The position numbers were made by a program, and so were the translations under genes. From the NCBI RefSeq assembly GCF_014534685.1, contig NZ_JACVVX010000001.1, positions 248,001-312,000 on the forward strand: DNA of 64,000 bases. Direction: 5' to 3'. Within the stretch, counting starts at the first letter, position 1; each line of letters opens with the position of its first letter. The notes under the pieces were generated by a model. It did not search any database. It saw only the letters and a program-made list of their open reading frames with translations, and was not told the DNA's origin. This document shows, piece after piece, positions 43,176-52,404 of this stretch. The stretch is from Oryzicola mucosus (GTDB lineage Bacteria > Pseudomonadota > Alphaproteobacteria > Rhizobiales > Rhizobiaceae).

Positions 43176-44492
43176 ATGTCCCCGCAGCCCGTTTCCACGC
43201 CGCCATTGAACTCGAAGGGTCGCGTCCTTTTCGCCAGCCTCATCGGCACGACCATCGAATTTTTCGATTTCTATATTTACGCTACCGCCGCCGTGATCGT
43301 GTTCCCGCATCTGTTCTTCCCGGCCAGCGACGACACCTCTGCGATGCTGCAATCGCTCGCCACCTTCGCCATCGCCTTTTTCGCGCGCCCCATCGGCGCT
43401 GCGATCTTCGGCCATTATGGCGACCGCATCGGCCGCAAGGCGACGCTCGTCGCCGCCCTGATGACCATGGGCCTGTCCACCGTGCTCATCGGCCTGCTGC
43501 CGACCTATGATTCAGTGGGTGTTCTTGCGCCGCTGCTCCTGGCATTGTGCAGGCTCGGCCAGGGTCTCGGCCTCGGCGGCGAATGGGGCGGCGCGGTTCT
43601 GCTCGCAACCGAAAACGCACCGCGCGGCAAGACCGCTTGGTACGGCATGTTCCCCCAGCTCGGCGCGCCGATCGGCTTCATCTGCGCGACCGGCAGCTTC
43701 CTGCTGCTCAGCGATTTCCTGACCGACGAGCAGTTCTTCGCCTTCGGCTGGCGCATTCCCTTCATCGCCAGCGCTTTGCTGGTCTTCGTCGGGCTCTATG
43801 TGCGCCTCAAGATCTCGGAGACGCCGGCGTTCCAGAAGACGCTCGACAAGCAGGAGCGCGTCCGCGTGCCGCTGGTCTCGATTCTGACCGACCATAAAGC
43901 GGCGCTGCTGCTGGGTACGATCTGCGGCCTGGCCACCTTCGTGCTGTTCTATCTCATGACGGTGTTTTCGCTGAGCTGGGGCACGACGGCGCTCGGCTAT
44001 ACGCGCGGCGAATTCCTGCCCGTCCAACTCGCCGGTGTGGTCTTCTTCGGCCTCACCATTCCGCTCTCCGCCCTGATGTCGGACCGCTACAGCGCGCGCA
44101 AAGTCCTGTTGTGGACGAGCATCGTCATCGCCGCCTTCGGCTTCCTGTTCCTGCCGATGTTCGGCTCGGGCAATCTGTGGGTTATCGCGCTGTTTCTGGT
44201 CATCGGCTTCGGCCTGATGGGGCTGACCTATGGCCCGCTCGGCACCGCTCTCGCCGAACTGTTCCCGACCGAGGTGCGCTATACCGGCGCGTCGATGACC
44301 TTCAATCTGGCGGGCATCGTAGGTGCCTCGCTCGCGCCCTACATCGCAACCTGGCTCGCCACCAACCACGGCCTTGCCTGGGTCGGCTACTACATGACCA
44401 TTGCCGGCATCCTGACGGCAATCTCCTTTGCCGCCGCGGGCTTCCTCTCGCATCACCGCATCGACATTTCGCGTTCGGCCGCGGGACAATAA
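43176..44492 (+). CDS. MFS transporter, metabolite:H+ symporter (MHS) type
   Basis: 438 residues with 12 transmembrane helices. ASLIGTTIEFFDFYIYATAAVIVFP and FARPIGAAIFGHYGDRIGRKATLV (MFS motif A) are MHS hallmarks, with GQGLGLGGEWGGAVLLATENAP. The second-half motif is ALMSDRYSARKVLL. MHS members import compounds such as proline betaine, shikimate, citrate or alpha-ketoglutarate. Its place after the MocR and MttB genes suggests it may bring in the amine substrate. A terminator follows at 44525. Confidence 0.92.
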   Translation: MSPQPVSTPPLNSKGRVLFASLIGTTIEFFDFYIYATAAVIVFPHLFFPASDDTSAMLQSLATFAIAFFARPIGAAIFGHYGDRIGRKATLVAALMTMGLSTVLIGLLPTYDSVGVLAPLLLALCRLGQGLGLGGEWGGAVLLATENAPRGKTAWYGMFPQLGAPIGFICATGSFLLLSDFLTDEQFFAFGWRIPFIASALLVFVGLYVRLKISETPAFQKTLDKQERVRVPLVSILTDHKAALLLGTICGLATFVLFYLMTVFSLSWGTTALGYTRGEFLPVQLAGVVFFGLTIPLSALMSDRYSARKVLLWTSIVIAAFGFLFLPMFGSGNLWVIALFLVIGFGLMGLTYGPLGTALAELFPTEVRYTGASMTFNLAGIVGASLAPYIATWLATNHGLAWVGYYMTIAGILTAISFAAAGFLSHHRIDISRSAAGQ

Positions 44493-44524
44493 GCCCCACT
44501 CAAAAGCGCGCATCCCCGACCAAA

Positions 44525-44555
44525 GCCCCACCGCGCCCTGCACGGTGGGGCTTTT
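44525..44555 (+). terminator. Rho-independent terminator after the MHS transporter gene
   Basis: GCCCCACCG (44525-44533), a nine-base loop and CGGTGGGGC (44543-44551), followed by TTTTC and more T-rich sequence. It ends transcription of the transporter gene and separates it from the GT39 gene. Confidence 0.88.
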
Positions 44556-44674
44556 CATTTCGCGACAGACCTGATCTTCATGGGCATTCGCGGGACCTGC
44601 GGCGACTGCATGCTCGCAATGGCAGGCATAAGCTGGTATCGGCACATCGCGTAAGAAGAGCTTGGAGCGAATGC

Positions 44675-46177
44675 ATGAACGAACCGTCGGGGAGGCCGGG
44701 TTTCCGAATGGAAACCGCGCTGATCTGGGCAACGGTCGTCCTGTTCACCCTGGCGCTGACCGTGCATGCGGATGTCTCGCGCATCAATCTCGACCGGCAT
44801 GGCGACATGGTCGAGAACTACGCCTGGGGCACGTTGTGGCAGTGGGGCTATTACAAGCACCCGCCCTTTTTCGGATGGCTGACGGCGGCCTGGTTCTCGG
44901 TCTTCCCACGCATCGAGACCAATTATTTCTTCTTTTCGGCGCTGAACTCCGCGCTTGCACTGCTCGCGGTCTGGCGGATCGCGGCACGCTACGGCGACGC
45001 CCGGCTGCAACTGCTTGCGGTCTATTGCGCCGCCGTGGTGCCGCCCATCGCTTTTCTCGCCATCAAGTACAACGCCAATTCCGCGATGACGCCGGTCTGG
45101 GCCTGGCTGTTCGTGTTCTATTTGCGCGGGCTGGAGCGCGGCAAGCTCCTGGACGCCGCCATCCTCGGCATTCTGGCAGGCATCGCCATGCTGACGAAGT
45201 ATCACTCCGGCGTGCTTCTCGCGGCGCTTTTCGCGCATGGCCTGATCGACAAGAAGGCACGGCCGCTGCTGTTGTCGCTGTTTGGCGCTGTGACGCTCGC
45301 GGCTTTCCTGGTGGTGATGGTCCCGCATGTGCTGTGGCTGTTTAGGAACGAATTCCGCCCGTTCGTCTATGCCGCCAGCCAGGGCGACGGGCTCTGGTTC
45401 GACGTGTTCTACAGCGCGGTCAAATTCGTGCTTGCCATCCCGCTCTATGCCCTTCCGGCGCTGCTTCTGGCGCTGTTCCTGCACGACAAAACAGACATTT
45501 CCGCCCCGGCCTACAGGAATGGCATCCGGTCCCTCACCGAGACCGTGCAGGGCCGTGCGCTGCTGGTCATGTGCGTTGGGCCGACCATTCTGACCGTCAT
45601 ACTGGGCATCGCCGCAGGGGCGGAGATCAGCGCCGGATGGTCGATTCCCTTTTACACGCCGTTCTCGGTGCTGATCGCTTATCTGGTGCCCGCCGCCCTG
45701 CGCCAAACGAATATGAGGCGCGCAACCACAGCGGTCATGGTCTATTTCGCCGCCATGATTGGCTCGGCGCCCATCATCAAATATCTCGAGCGGGGCAACA
45801 CCGTTTCCAATCTTTCCGTGCCCATCGCCAATGTCGCCAAGGCAGTGGACGGCATCTGGTCGCGCCAGGGCAGCGGACAGCCCGGCTTCTACATCGCCGG
45901 CGAAATCTTCCTCGCCAACGGCGTCTCGTTCTACTCGAAATACGACCCGCTCATCGTCGAAGGCAACTCGCTGGCGTTCTCGCGCGATTACGTGAACCGC
46001 AAGCTTCTCGTCCGGACCGGGGCCATGGCTATCTGCCTGTCCAGCGACACGGAATGCATCACGGCGGTTGGCAAGATCATGCCGAAATCCGCGTTCCGCC
46101 AGCCCCTGATTGTCCTGGGACTGGATGGAACGACGAAATGGCGCTTTACCGTCTGGGTCCTGCCGCCGCGCGGCTGA
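44675..46177 (+). CDS. GT39/ArnT-like membrane glycosyltransferase
   Basis: A 500-residue polytopic protein with about 9-11 hydrophobic helices. The first periplasmic loop has NLDRHGDMVENYAWG, with the acidic residues expected for the catalytic region of C-fold glycosyltransferases. YYKHPPFFGWLTAAWFSVFPRIE contains the conserved HPP motif of the ArnT/PMT_2 family. A periplasmic C-terminal domain begins at about 385. Such enzymes transfer sugars from polyprenyl carriers to lipid A, other glycans or proteins. ATG at 44675 has GGAG seven bases upstream. The acceptor is unknown. Confidence 0.88.
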   Translation: MNEPSGRPGFRMETALIWATVVLFTLALTVHADVSRINLDRHGDMVENYAWGTLWQWGYYKHPPFFGWLTAAWFSVFPRIETNYFFFSALNSALALLAVWRIAARYGDARLQLLAVYCAAVVPPIAFLAIKYNANSAMTPVWAWLFVFYLRGLERGKLLDAAILGILAGIAMLTKYHSGVLLAALFAHGLIDKKARPLLLSLFGAVTLAAFLVVMVPHVLWLFRNEFRPFVYAASQGDGLWFDVFYSAVKFVLAIPLYALPALLLALFLHDKTDISAPAYRNGIRSLTETVQGRALLVMCVGPTILTVILGIAAGAEISAGWSIPFYTPFSVLIAYLVPAALRQTNMRRATTAVMVYFAAMIGSAPIIKYLERGNTVSNLSVPIANVAKAVDGIWSRQGSGQPGFYIAGEIFLANGVSFYSKYDPLIVEGNSLAFSRDYVNRKLLVRTGAMAICLSSDTECITAVGKIMPKSAFRQPLIVLGLDGTTKWRFTVWVLPPRG

Positions 46178-46198
46178 CTCCGCGTCGGCGCGAACCGT

Positions 46199-49078
46199 CT
46201 ACTCCGCCGCCTCGAGCCGTCCTTCGATACGCCGGCTCTGCCTGGCTTGCTCCTCGTACTCTTCCTGCCATTGCGACGGCCCGTTGGACGGGCTGACCTG
46301 CACCGCCGTCACCTTGTATTCGGGGCAGTTGGTCGCCCAATCGGAATAGTCGGTGGTGATCACATTGGCCTGGGTGTCGGGGTGATGGAAGGTGGTGTAG
46401 ACGACGCCGGCGGCGACGCGTTCCGTCACCAGTGCGCGCAGCGCGGTCTCGCCGGCGCGGCTCTGCAGCTTGACCCAGTCGCCGTCGCGAATGCCCCGCT
46501 GCTCGGCATCGTGCGGATGAATCTCAAGCCTGTCTTCCGCGTGCCAAAGAACATTGGCCGTACGGCGGGTCTGCGCGCCGACATTGTATTGGCTGAGGAT
46601 ACGACCGGTGGTCAAAAGCAGCGGAAAGCGCGGGCCGGTCTTCTCGTCGGTCGCAACATATTCGGTGCGGATGAACTTGCCCTTGCCGCGCACGAAGCCG
46701 CCGACATGCATGATCGGCGTGCCGTCCGGCGCCTGTTCGTTGCACGGCCACTGCACCGAGCCTTTCTGCTCCAGCAAGGCATAGGAGACGTTGGCGAAGC
46801 TCGGCGTCGTCTTGGCGACCTCGTCCATGATCTCGGAAGGATGGGCATAATTCCAATCCAGCCCCATCGCCTGGGCGAGCAACTGGGTGACCTCCCAGTC
46901 GGCATAGCCGTTCTTCGGCGCCATGACCTTGCGCACGCGGTTGATGCGGCGCTCGGCATTGGTGAAGGTGCCGTCCTTTTCAAGGAAGGTCGAGCCGGGC
47001 AGGAAGACATGCGCGTAATTGGCCGTTTCGTTCAGGAACAGGTCGTGGACGACGACGCATTCCATCGCCGCCAGGCCGGCCGCGACATGCTTGGTGTCGG
47101 GGTCGGACTGCAGAATGTCCTCGCCCTGGATATAGATGCCGCGGAACGTGCCTTCGACGGCGGCGTCCAGCATGTTGGGAATGCGCAGGCCCGGTTCGTT
47201 GTCGAGCGTGACGTTCCACAGCGCCTCGTAGATATCGCGCACCGCATCGCCCGAGACGTGGCGGTAGCCCGGCAATTCATGCGGGAACGAGCCCATATCG
47301 CAGGAGCCCTGGACATTGTTCTGGCCGCGCAGCGGATTTACGCCGACGCCGCGCCGGCCGACATTGCCGGTGGCCATGGCAAGGTTGGCGATGGCCATGA
47401 CCGTGGTCGAGCCCTGGCTGTGCTCAGTCACGCCCAGCCCGTAATAGATCGCGCCATTGCCGCCTCTGGCGTAGAGCCTTGCCGCACCGCGGATCTTTTC
47501 GGCGGGAACGCCGGAGAGTTTCTCGATCTCTTCCGGCGAATTCCGCGGCTCGGCCACGAAAGCCGCCCAATCCTCGAATTCCGACCAATCGCAGCGCTCG
47601 CGGATGAACTTCTCGTCGAACAGGCCTTCCGTGACGATCACATGGGCGAGTGCCGTGACGACAGCGACATTGGTGCCCGGCTTCAGCGGCAAGTGGAAAT
47701 CGGCCTTGGCGTGGACGGAGTTGACCGTCTCCGTCTCGCGCGGGTCGAGCACGATCAGCTTCGCCCCCTGGCGGATGCGCTTCTTCATGCGCGAGGCAAA
47801 GACCGGGTGGCCGGCGGAAGGGTTGGCGCCGATGACCATGATGACATCGGCCTCTTCGACCGAATCGAAATCCTGCGTGCCCGCCGACGTGCCATAGGTC
47901 TGGCCGAGGCCGTAGCCGGTCGGCGAATGGCAGACGCGGGCGCAGGTGTCGACATTGTTGTTGCGGAAACCCTGCCGGATCAGCTTCTGGACGAGGTAGG
48001 TCTCCTCGTTGGTGCAGCGAGACGAGGTGATGCCGCCAATGGCGTTCTTGCCATACTGATATTGGATGCGGCGGAACTCGGAGGCGATGTGCGAAAAAGC
48101 CTCCTCCCAGGACACTTCGCGCCAGGGGTCGGTGACCTTCTCGCGCACCATGGGATTGAGGATGCGGTCCTTGTGCGTGGCATAGCCATAGGCGAAACGG
48201 CCCTTGACGCAGCTATGGCCGCGATTGGCCTTGCCGTCCTTCCATGGCACCATGCGCACCAGCTCGTCGCCGCGCATTTCGGCCTTGAAGGAGCAGCCGA
48301 CGCCGCAATAGGCGCAGGTGGTGACCACGGAGTGCTCGGGCTGGCCGATCTGAATGACGCTCTTTTCGGTCAGTGTCGCGGTCGGGCAGGCCTGCACGCA
48401 GGCGCCGCAGGACACGCATTCCGACTCCATGAAGGGCTGGTGCATGCCGGGCGAAACGCGGCTGCCAAAACCCCTGCCCTCGATGGTCAGCGCGAAGGTG
48501 CCCTGCACTTCCTCGCAGGCGCGCACGCAGCGCGAGCAAACGATGCATTTGGAAGGATCGTAGGTGAAATAAGGGTTGCTCTCGTCCTTCGGCATCCAAC
48601 GGAAGTTTTCGGCGCCATCGGCCTTGGCGCGGACATGGTTGTCGCCCTCATAGCCGTAGCGCACATCGCGCAGGCCGACCGCGCCCGCCATGTCCTGCAG
48701 TTCGCAGTCGCCATTGGCCGCGCAGGTCAGGCAGTCCAGCGGATGGTCTGAGATGTAGAGTTCCATCACCCCGCGACGGATATCCTTGAGCCGGCTGGTC
48801 TGCGTCTTGACCACCATGCCTGGCATGACCGGCGTGGTGCAGGAGGATGGCGTACCGTTTCGGCCCTCGATTTCCACGAGGCAGAGACGGCAGGAGCCGA
48901 AAGCATCGACCATGTCTGTGGCGCACAACTTCGGGATGGCGATGCCGGCCTCCATCGAAGCCCGCATGATCGAGGTGCCTTCAGGCACAGTGACCTCGAA
49001 GCCGTCGACGGTGAGCGTGACCTGCTTTTCGGATTTCGAAGCGGGTGTGCCGTAGTCGATTTCTTGAATCAGACCCAT
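46199..49078 (-). CDS. fdsA: NAD-dependent formate dehydrogenase alpha subunit (Mo/W-bisPGD)
   Basis: 959 residues. The N-terminal part carries a [2Fe-2S] ferredoxin-type domain (CATDMVDAFGSCRLCLVEI) and a His/Cys cluster region (HPLDCLTCAANGDCELQ). Two 4Fe-4S units follow (CIVCSRCVRACEE and CVSCGACVQACPT). The catalytic domain starts with CAYCGVGCSF. NVDTCARVCHSPTGYGL carries the metal-ligand Cys and active His, and a C-terminal molydopterin-binding domain includes FPLLLTTGRILSQYN. It oxidises formate to CO2 and passes electrons to FdsB/FdsG and NAD. A RIME-like repeat lies between fdsB and this gene. ATG 49078 has AGGAG upstream. Confidence 0.96.
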   Translation of the reverse strand: MGLIQEIDYGTPASKSEKQVTLTVDGFEVTVPEGTSIMRASMEAGIAIPKLCATDMVDAFGSCRLCLVEIEGRNGTPSSCTTPVMPGMVVKTQTSRLKDIRRGVMELYISDHPLDCLTCAANGDCELQDMAGAVGLRDVRYGYEGDNHVRAKADGAENFRWMPKDESNPYFTYDPSKCIVCSRCVRACEEVQGTFALTIEGRGFGSRVSPGMHQPFMESECVSCGACVQACPTATLTEKSVIQIGQPEHSVVTTCAYCGVGCSFKAEMRGDELVRMVPWKDGKANRGHSCVKGRFAYGYATHKDRILNPMVREKVTDPWREVSWEEAFSHIASEFRRIQYQYGKNAIGGITSSRCTNEETYLVQKLIRQGFRNNNVDTCARVCHSPTGYGLGQTYGTSAGTQDFDSVEEADVIMVIGANPSAGHPVFASRMKKRIRQGAKLIVLDPRETETVNSVHAKADFHLPLKPGTNVAVVTALAHVIVTEGLFDEKFIRERCDWSEFEDWAAFVAEPRNSPEEIEKLSGVPAEKIRGAARLYARGGNGAIYYGLGVTEHSQGSTTVMAIANLAMATGNVGRRGVGVNPLRGQNNVQGSCDMGSFPHELPGYRHVSGDAVRDIYEALWNVTLDNEPGLRIPNMLDAAVEGTFRGIYIQGEDILQSDPDTKHVAAGLAAMECVVVHDLFLNETANYAHVFLPGSTFLEKDGTFTNAERRINRVRKVMAPKNGYADWEVTQLLAQAMGLDWNYAHPSEIMDEVAKTTPSFANVSYALLEQKGSVQWPCNEQAPDGTPIMHVGGFVRGKGKFIRTEYVATDEKTGPRFPLLLTTGRILSQYNVGAQTRRTANVLWHAEDRLEIHPHDAEQRGIRDGDWVKLQSRAGETALRALVTERVAAGVVYTTFHHPDTQANVITTDYSDWATNCPEYKVTAVQVSPSNGPSQWQEEYEEQARQSRRIEGRLEAAE

Positions 49079-49107
49079 GAGGAGGCTCCTGAAGCGTTGT
49101 CGTCCTG

Positions 49108-49255
49108 CCTTCTCCCCTTGTGGAAGAAGGTGGCCGAGCGAAGCGAGGTCGGATGAGGGGTGTTGGACGGAGTGGAGCCGCTGGAGATTCCTCCAGCACC
49201 CCTCATCCGTCTTGGCGCTACGCGCCAATCCACCTTCTCCCACAAGGGGAGAAGG
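49108..49255. repeat. RIME-like palindromic intergenic element between fdsB and fdsA
   Basis: A nested palindrome of 148 bases. The outer arms CCTTCTCCCCTTGTGG (49108-49123) and its complement (49240-49255), the inner arms GGATGAGGGGTG (49151-49162) and CACCCCTCATCC (49197-49208), and the tip CTGGAG-ATTC-CTCCAG (49181-49196) can fold into one long hairpin. The sequence style matches RIME1 elements of rhizobia. It sits inside the fdsGBA transcript and may change relative mRNA stability. Confidence 0.88.
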
Positions 49256-49280
49256 GGACGCGAGGTCTGCGCGGCGCACA

Positions 49281-50837
49281 TCATTCCGCAGCCTCCTGCA
49301 TCGGCTTCGGCGCAAAGTCCTGCGGGAAATGCGTCAGCGCGCTCATCACCGGATAGGGCGTGAAGCCGCCAAGCGCGCAGAGCGAGCCGTATTTCATCGT
49401 GTTGCAGAGATCGGTGACCAAGGCGATCTGCTTGTCGGGCTCGATGCCCGCCGCCAGTTTGTCGAGCGTTTCGACGCCGCGGGTGGAGCCGATGCGGCAG
49501 GGCGTGCACTTGCCGCAGCTTTCGATGGCGCAGAACTCCATCGCGAACCGCGCCTGCTTGAGCATATCAGCACTGTCGTCGAACACGGTGATCCCGGCAT
49601 GGCCGATCAGGCCGTCCTTGCCGGCGAAAGCCTCATAATCGAAGGGCGTGTCGAACAATTCGCGCGGGAAGTAAGCGCCAAGCGGTCCGCCTACCTGCAC
49701 GGCCTTGACCGGCCGGCCCGTAGCCGTGCCGCCGCCTATATCGTCCACCAGTTCGCCCAGCGTCATGCCGAAGGCTGCCTCGAACAGGCCGCCATGCTTC
49801 ACATTGCCAGCAATCTGGACAGGAATGGTGCCGCGCGAGCGACCCATCCCGAAATCCTTGTAGTGTTCCGGCCCCTTGTCGAGGATGACCGGCACGGAGG
49901 CCAGCGAGATGACGTTGTTTATCACCGTCGGCTTGCCGAACAGGCCCTGTATGGCCGGCAAAGGCGGCTTGGCACGCACCACGCCGCGCTTGCCTTCGAG
50001 GCTGTTGAGCAGCGACGTCTCCTCGCCGCAGACATAGGCGCCCGCGCCGGATCGGATCTCAATGTCGAAGGCATTGGGAGAACCAAGCACGGTCGTGCCC
50101 AGAATGCCGGCCTTGCGCGCGATGTCGACGGCCGCCGTCATGACGGCGATGGCATGCGGATACTCCGAGCGGATATAGACGAAGCCCTTGGTCGCGCCGG
50201 TGGCCAGGCCGGCAATCGTCATGCCCTCGATCAGGACGAAAGGGTCGCCTTCCATGATCATGCGGTCGGCAAAGGTGGCGCTGTCGCCCTCGTCGGCATT
50301 GCAGACGATGTATTTGCGGTCGGCTGCCGTATCCAGCACCGTTTTCCATTTGATGCCGGTGGGGAAGCCGGCTCCGCCACGCCCGCGCAGCCCGGATTCG
50401 GTCACCGTCTGGACCACATCGGCAGGCGTCATGCCCACGGCCTTGCGCAGGCCCGCGAGGCCGCCATGCGACTGATAGTCGTTGAGCGAGAGCGGCGCGA
50501 CAACGCCGCAACGCGCGAAGGTCAGCCGCGTCTGGCGCTTGAGAAACGGAATGTCCTCAGGATTGCCGAGCGATAGCGGGTGCGAACCGCCTGAAGCCAG
50601 CCCGGCATCGAACAGCGCAACCACGTCGCTCGCCTTCACAGGGCCGTAGGCGACGCGGCCCGTTTCAGTCTCAACCTCGACCATGGGTTCGAGCCAGTAG
50701 AGGCCGCGCGAGCCGTTGCGAACAATCCTCGCATCCAGCCCCCGGCCCTGGATCTCACCGGCAACCGCACGGGCGACTTTTTCCGCGCCGAGCGCCAGCG
50801 CACCGGAATCGCCGGGGATGTAGATGGTAACGGTCAT
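49281..50837 (-). CDS. fdsB: Formate dehydrogenase beta subunit (NuoF-like, FMN/NAD-binding)
   Basis: 518 residues. The N-terminal part (about 1-110) is thioredoxin-like/NuoE-like. The NuoF core has GLRGRGGAGFPTGIKWKTV (NAD site), CNADEGDSATFADRMIMEG (FMN site) and GAGAYVCGEETSLLNSLEG. The 4Fe-4S motif ESCGKCTPCRIGSTRG is near the C-terminus. It transfers electrons from the alpha subunit to NAD+. It starts within the fdsG stop (ATGA overlap). Confidence 0.95.
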   Translation of the reverse strand: MTVTIYIPGDSGALALGAEKVARAVAGEIQGRGLDARIVRNGSRGLYWLEPMVEVETETGRVAYGPVKASDVVALFDAGLASGGSHPLSLGNPEDIPFLKRQTRLTFARCGVVAPLSLNDYQSHGGLAGLRKAVGMTPADVVQTVTESGLRGRGGAGFPTGIKWKTVLDTAADRKYIVCNADEGDSATFADRMIMEGDPFVLIEGMTIAGLATGATKGFVYIRSEYPHAIAVMTAAVDIARKAGILGTTVLGSPNAFDIEIRSGAGAYVCGEETSLLNSLEGKRGVVRAKPPLPAIQGLFGKPTVINNVISLASVPVILDKGPEHYKDFGMGRSRGTIPVQIAGNVKHGGLFEAAFGMTLGELVDDIGGGTATGRPVKAVQVGGPLGAYFPRELFDTPFDYEAFAGKDGLIGHAGITVFDDSADMLKQARFAMEFCAIESCGKCTPCRIGSTRGVETLDKLAAGIEPDKQIALVTDLCNTMKYGSLCALGGFTPYPVMSALTHFPQDFAPKPMQEAAE

Positions 50838-51307
50838 AGCCGCACCGCCGCCGATATCTCTTCGAGCGCCTCATCGTCGAGCCGGCCGATCGGCACGCCG
50901 TCGAGCATGGCCGCCGGTGCGCAAGCGCACAAGCCCAGGCAATAAACCGGTTCGAGCGTCACCGCGCCGTCGCGCGTCGTCTCGTGAAACCCGATGCCGA
51001 GAAGCTGCTTGATCTTTGCGGCGACATGGTCGCTGCCCATCGATTGGCAGGCTTCGGCCTGGCAGATTTTGAGCACATGACGACCGGCGGGATGGTTGCG
51101 ATAATCATGATAGAAGGTCACGACGCCATGGACTTCGGCGTTGGAGAGGTTCAGCGCCTCGGCGATGACCGGCAAGGTTTCGGAGGGAACATAGCCGAAT
51201 TCATGCTGGATGCCATGCAGGATGGGCAGCAAAGGCCCTTCCAATCCCATGAGATCGTTGACGATGACCGTCGCACGGTCTGCGATATCGGTACCTGCGT
51301 GCTGCAT
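50834..51307 (-). CDS. fdsG: Formate dehydrogenase gamma subunit (NuoE-like)
   Basis: A 157-residue NuoE-type protein. The four [2Fe-2S] cysteines appear in ICQAEACQSMG and VYCLGLCACAPAAML. VVTFYHDYRNHPAGRHVLKICQ is the usual thioredoxin-like core. It is the first gene of fdsGBA. The start at 51307 (MQHAGTDIADRA) follows GGGAGGGCG; an earlier in-frame start at 51349 adds 14 unusual residues. A LysR-type gene lies 92 bases upstream on the same strand. Confidence 0.92.
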   Translation of the reverse strand: MQHAGTDIADRATVIVNDLMGLEGPLLPILHGIQHEFGYVPSETLPVIAEALNLSNAEVHGVVTFYHDYRNHPAGRHVLKICQAEACQSMGSDHVAAKIKQLLGIGFHETTRDGAVTLEPVYCLGLCACAPAAMLDGVPIGRLDDEALEEISAAVRL

Positions 51308-51399
51308 GATGCAGCGCCCTCCCTGAACACTTACCCAAAACAAGAGCAAAAGAAGGCAACTTTATCAATGCAGCAGAATCGTTGAACGATAGAGAAAAC

Positions 51400-52299
51400 C
51401 TATCGAAAGCCATCCAAGGCGTCCGCCAGAACCTTGGCCTCGTGCAGCAGCGCCGAGACCAGGGGCGTATGAGGTTCGCGATGCGCTGCGACCAGTCCGA
51501 CCGTGTGGTGCGCGTCGGGCTCGACAATCGGGATCGACCGGATCGGCTCGGCGAAGCCAAAGGTTTCAGCCAGATTGAGCGGCATGATCGACGACCATTT
51601 GCCGGTGCGGATGTGCGAGAACAGCACGATCATCGAGTTGGACTCCAGTGTCGGATGCGCCTCGACGCCGGCCTCCTGCAGATGATGGTTGATGATGCGA
51701 CGGTTTTGCATATCCGAGGTCAGCAGGCAGAGCGGCAAGGCGGCGACCTCCTTCCACGTCACCGTTTCGCGCTCGGAATAGGTATTTCCCGCCGCAGTGA
51801 TCAGCTGATAACGCTCGGAATAGAGCGGCACGGCGGCCACCCGGCCGAGCGGCTCGTTCTCAAGATAGGTGATGCCGACGTCGATCTCGAAATTCTCCAG
51901 CAGCGTCAGGACCTCGATGGAGGTGCGCGACAGGATGGAGAAGGTGACGTTAGGGTGCTTTTCGCGAAACGGCGTCGTCAGCCGCGGCGTCATGGCAAGC
52001 GCGGTGGGGATGGCGGCTATCCGCACATGACCGGCAAGACCGTGGCGCGCGGCGCGCATTTCCTCGCGCATGGTGCGGCTGTCGCCGACGATGCGACGCG
52101 CCCATTCGAGCACCCGGCTGCCCTCCGGCGTCAGGCCCTGGAAACGCGAGCCGCGCTGCACCAGCATGACGCCGAGCTGGTCCTCGAGCTGCTTGATGCC
52201 GGCCGACAGCGTCGGCTGGGTGACGCCGCATTCCTCGGCGGCCCTGCCGAAATGCCGCTCGCGGGCCAGCGCAATGAAAAATTCGAGCTTGTCGATCAT
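51400..52299 (-). CDS. LysR-family transcriptional regulator, probable formate dehydrogenase regulator
   Basis: 299 residues. The N-terminal winged helix is MIDKLEFFIALARERHFGRA and CGVTQPTLSAGIKQLEDQLGVMLVQRG. A substrate-binding domain follows (VRIAAIPTALAMTPRLTTPF and later). It sits just before fdsG in the same direction, a common setting for the regulator of fds genes, so control of fdsGBA is likely though the ligand is unknown. The ATG at 52299 begins the HTH; the frame stays open to 52386 with unrelated sequence. Confidence 0.9.
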   Translation of the reverse strand: MIDKLEFFIALARERHFGRAAEECGVTQPTLSAGIKQLEDQLGVMLVQRGSRFQGLTPEGSRVLEWARRIVGDSRTMREEMRAARHGLAGHVRIAAIPTALAMTPRLTTPFREKHPNVTFSILSRTSIEVLTLLENFEIDVGITYLENEPLGRVAAVPLYSERYQLITAAGNTYSERETVTWKEVAALPLCLLTSDMQNRRIINHHLQEAGVEAHPTLESNSMIVLFSHIRTGKWSSIMPLNLAETFGFAEPIRSIPIVEPDAHHTVGLVAAHREPHTPLVSALLHEAKVLADALDGFR

Positions 52300-52404
52300 G
52301 CCGCAGCCAGCACCTGTGCTCCCTCCCCTTTTCTTTCTTCGCGTATGGGTCAACAGCCGACGAAACGCGGACCTGCGCATCGGCATGTCGGACGGGTCGA
52401 GTCT

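Noticed and set aside
46247-48751. Long plus-strand open frame opposite fdsA
   Set aside because: A shadow of the conserved formate dehydrogenase gene, without motifs or a ribosome site.
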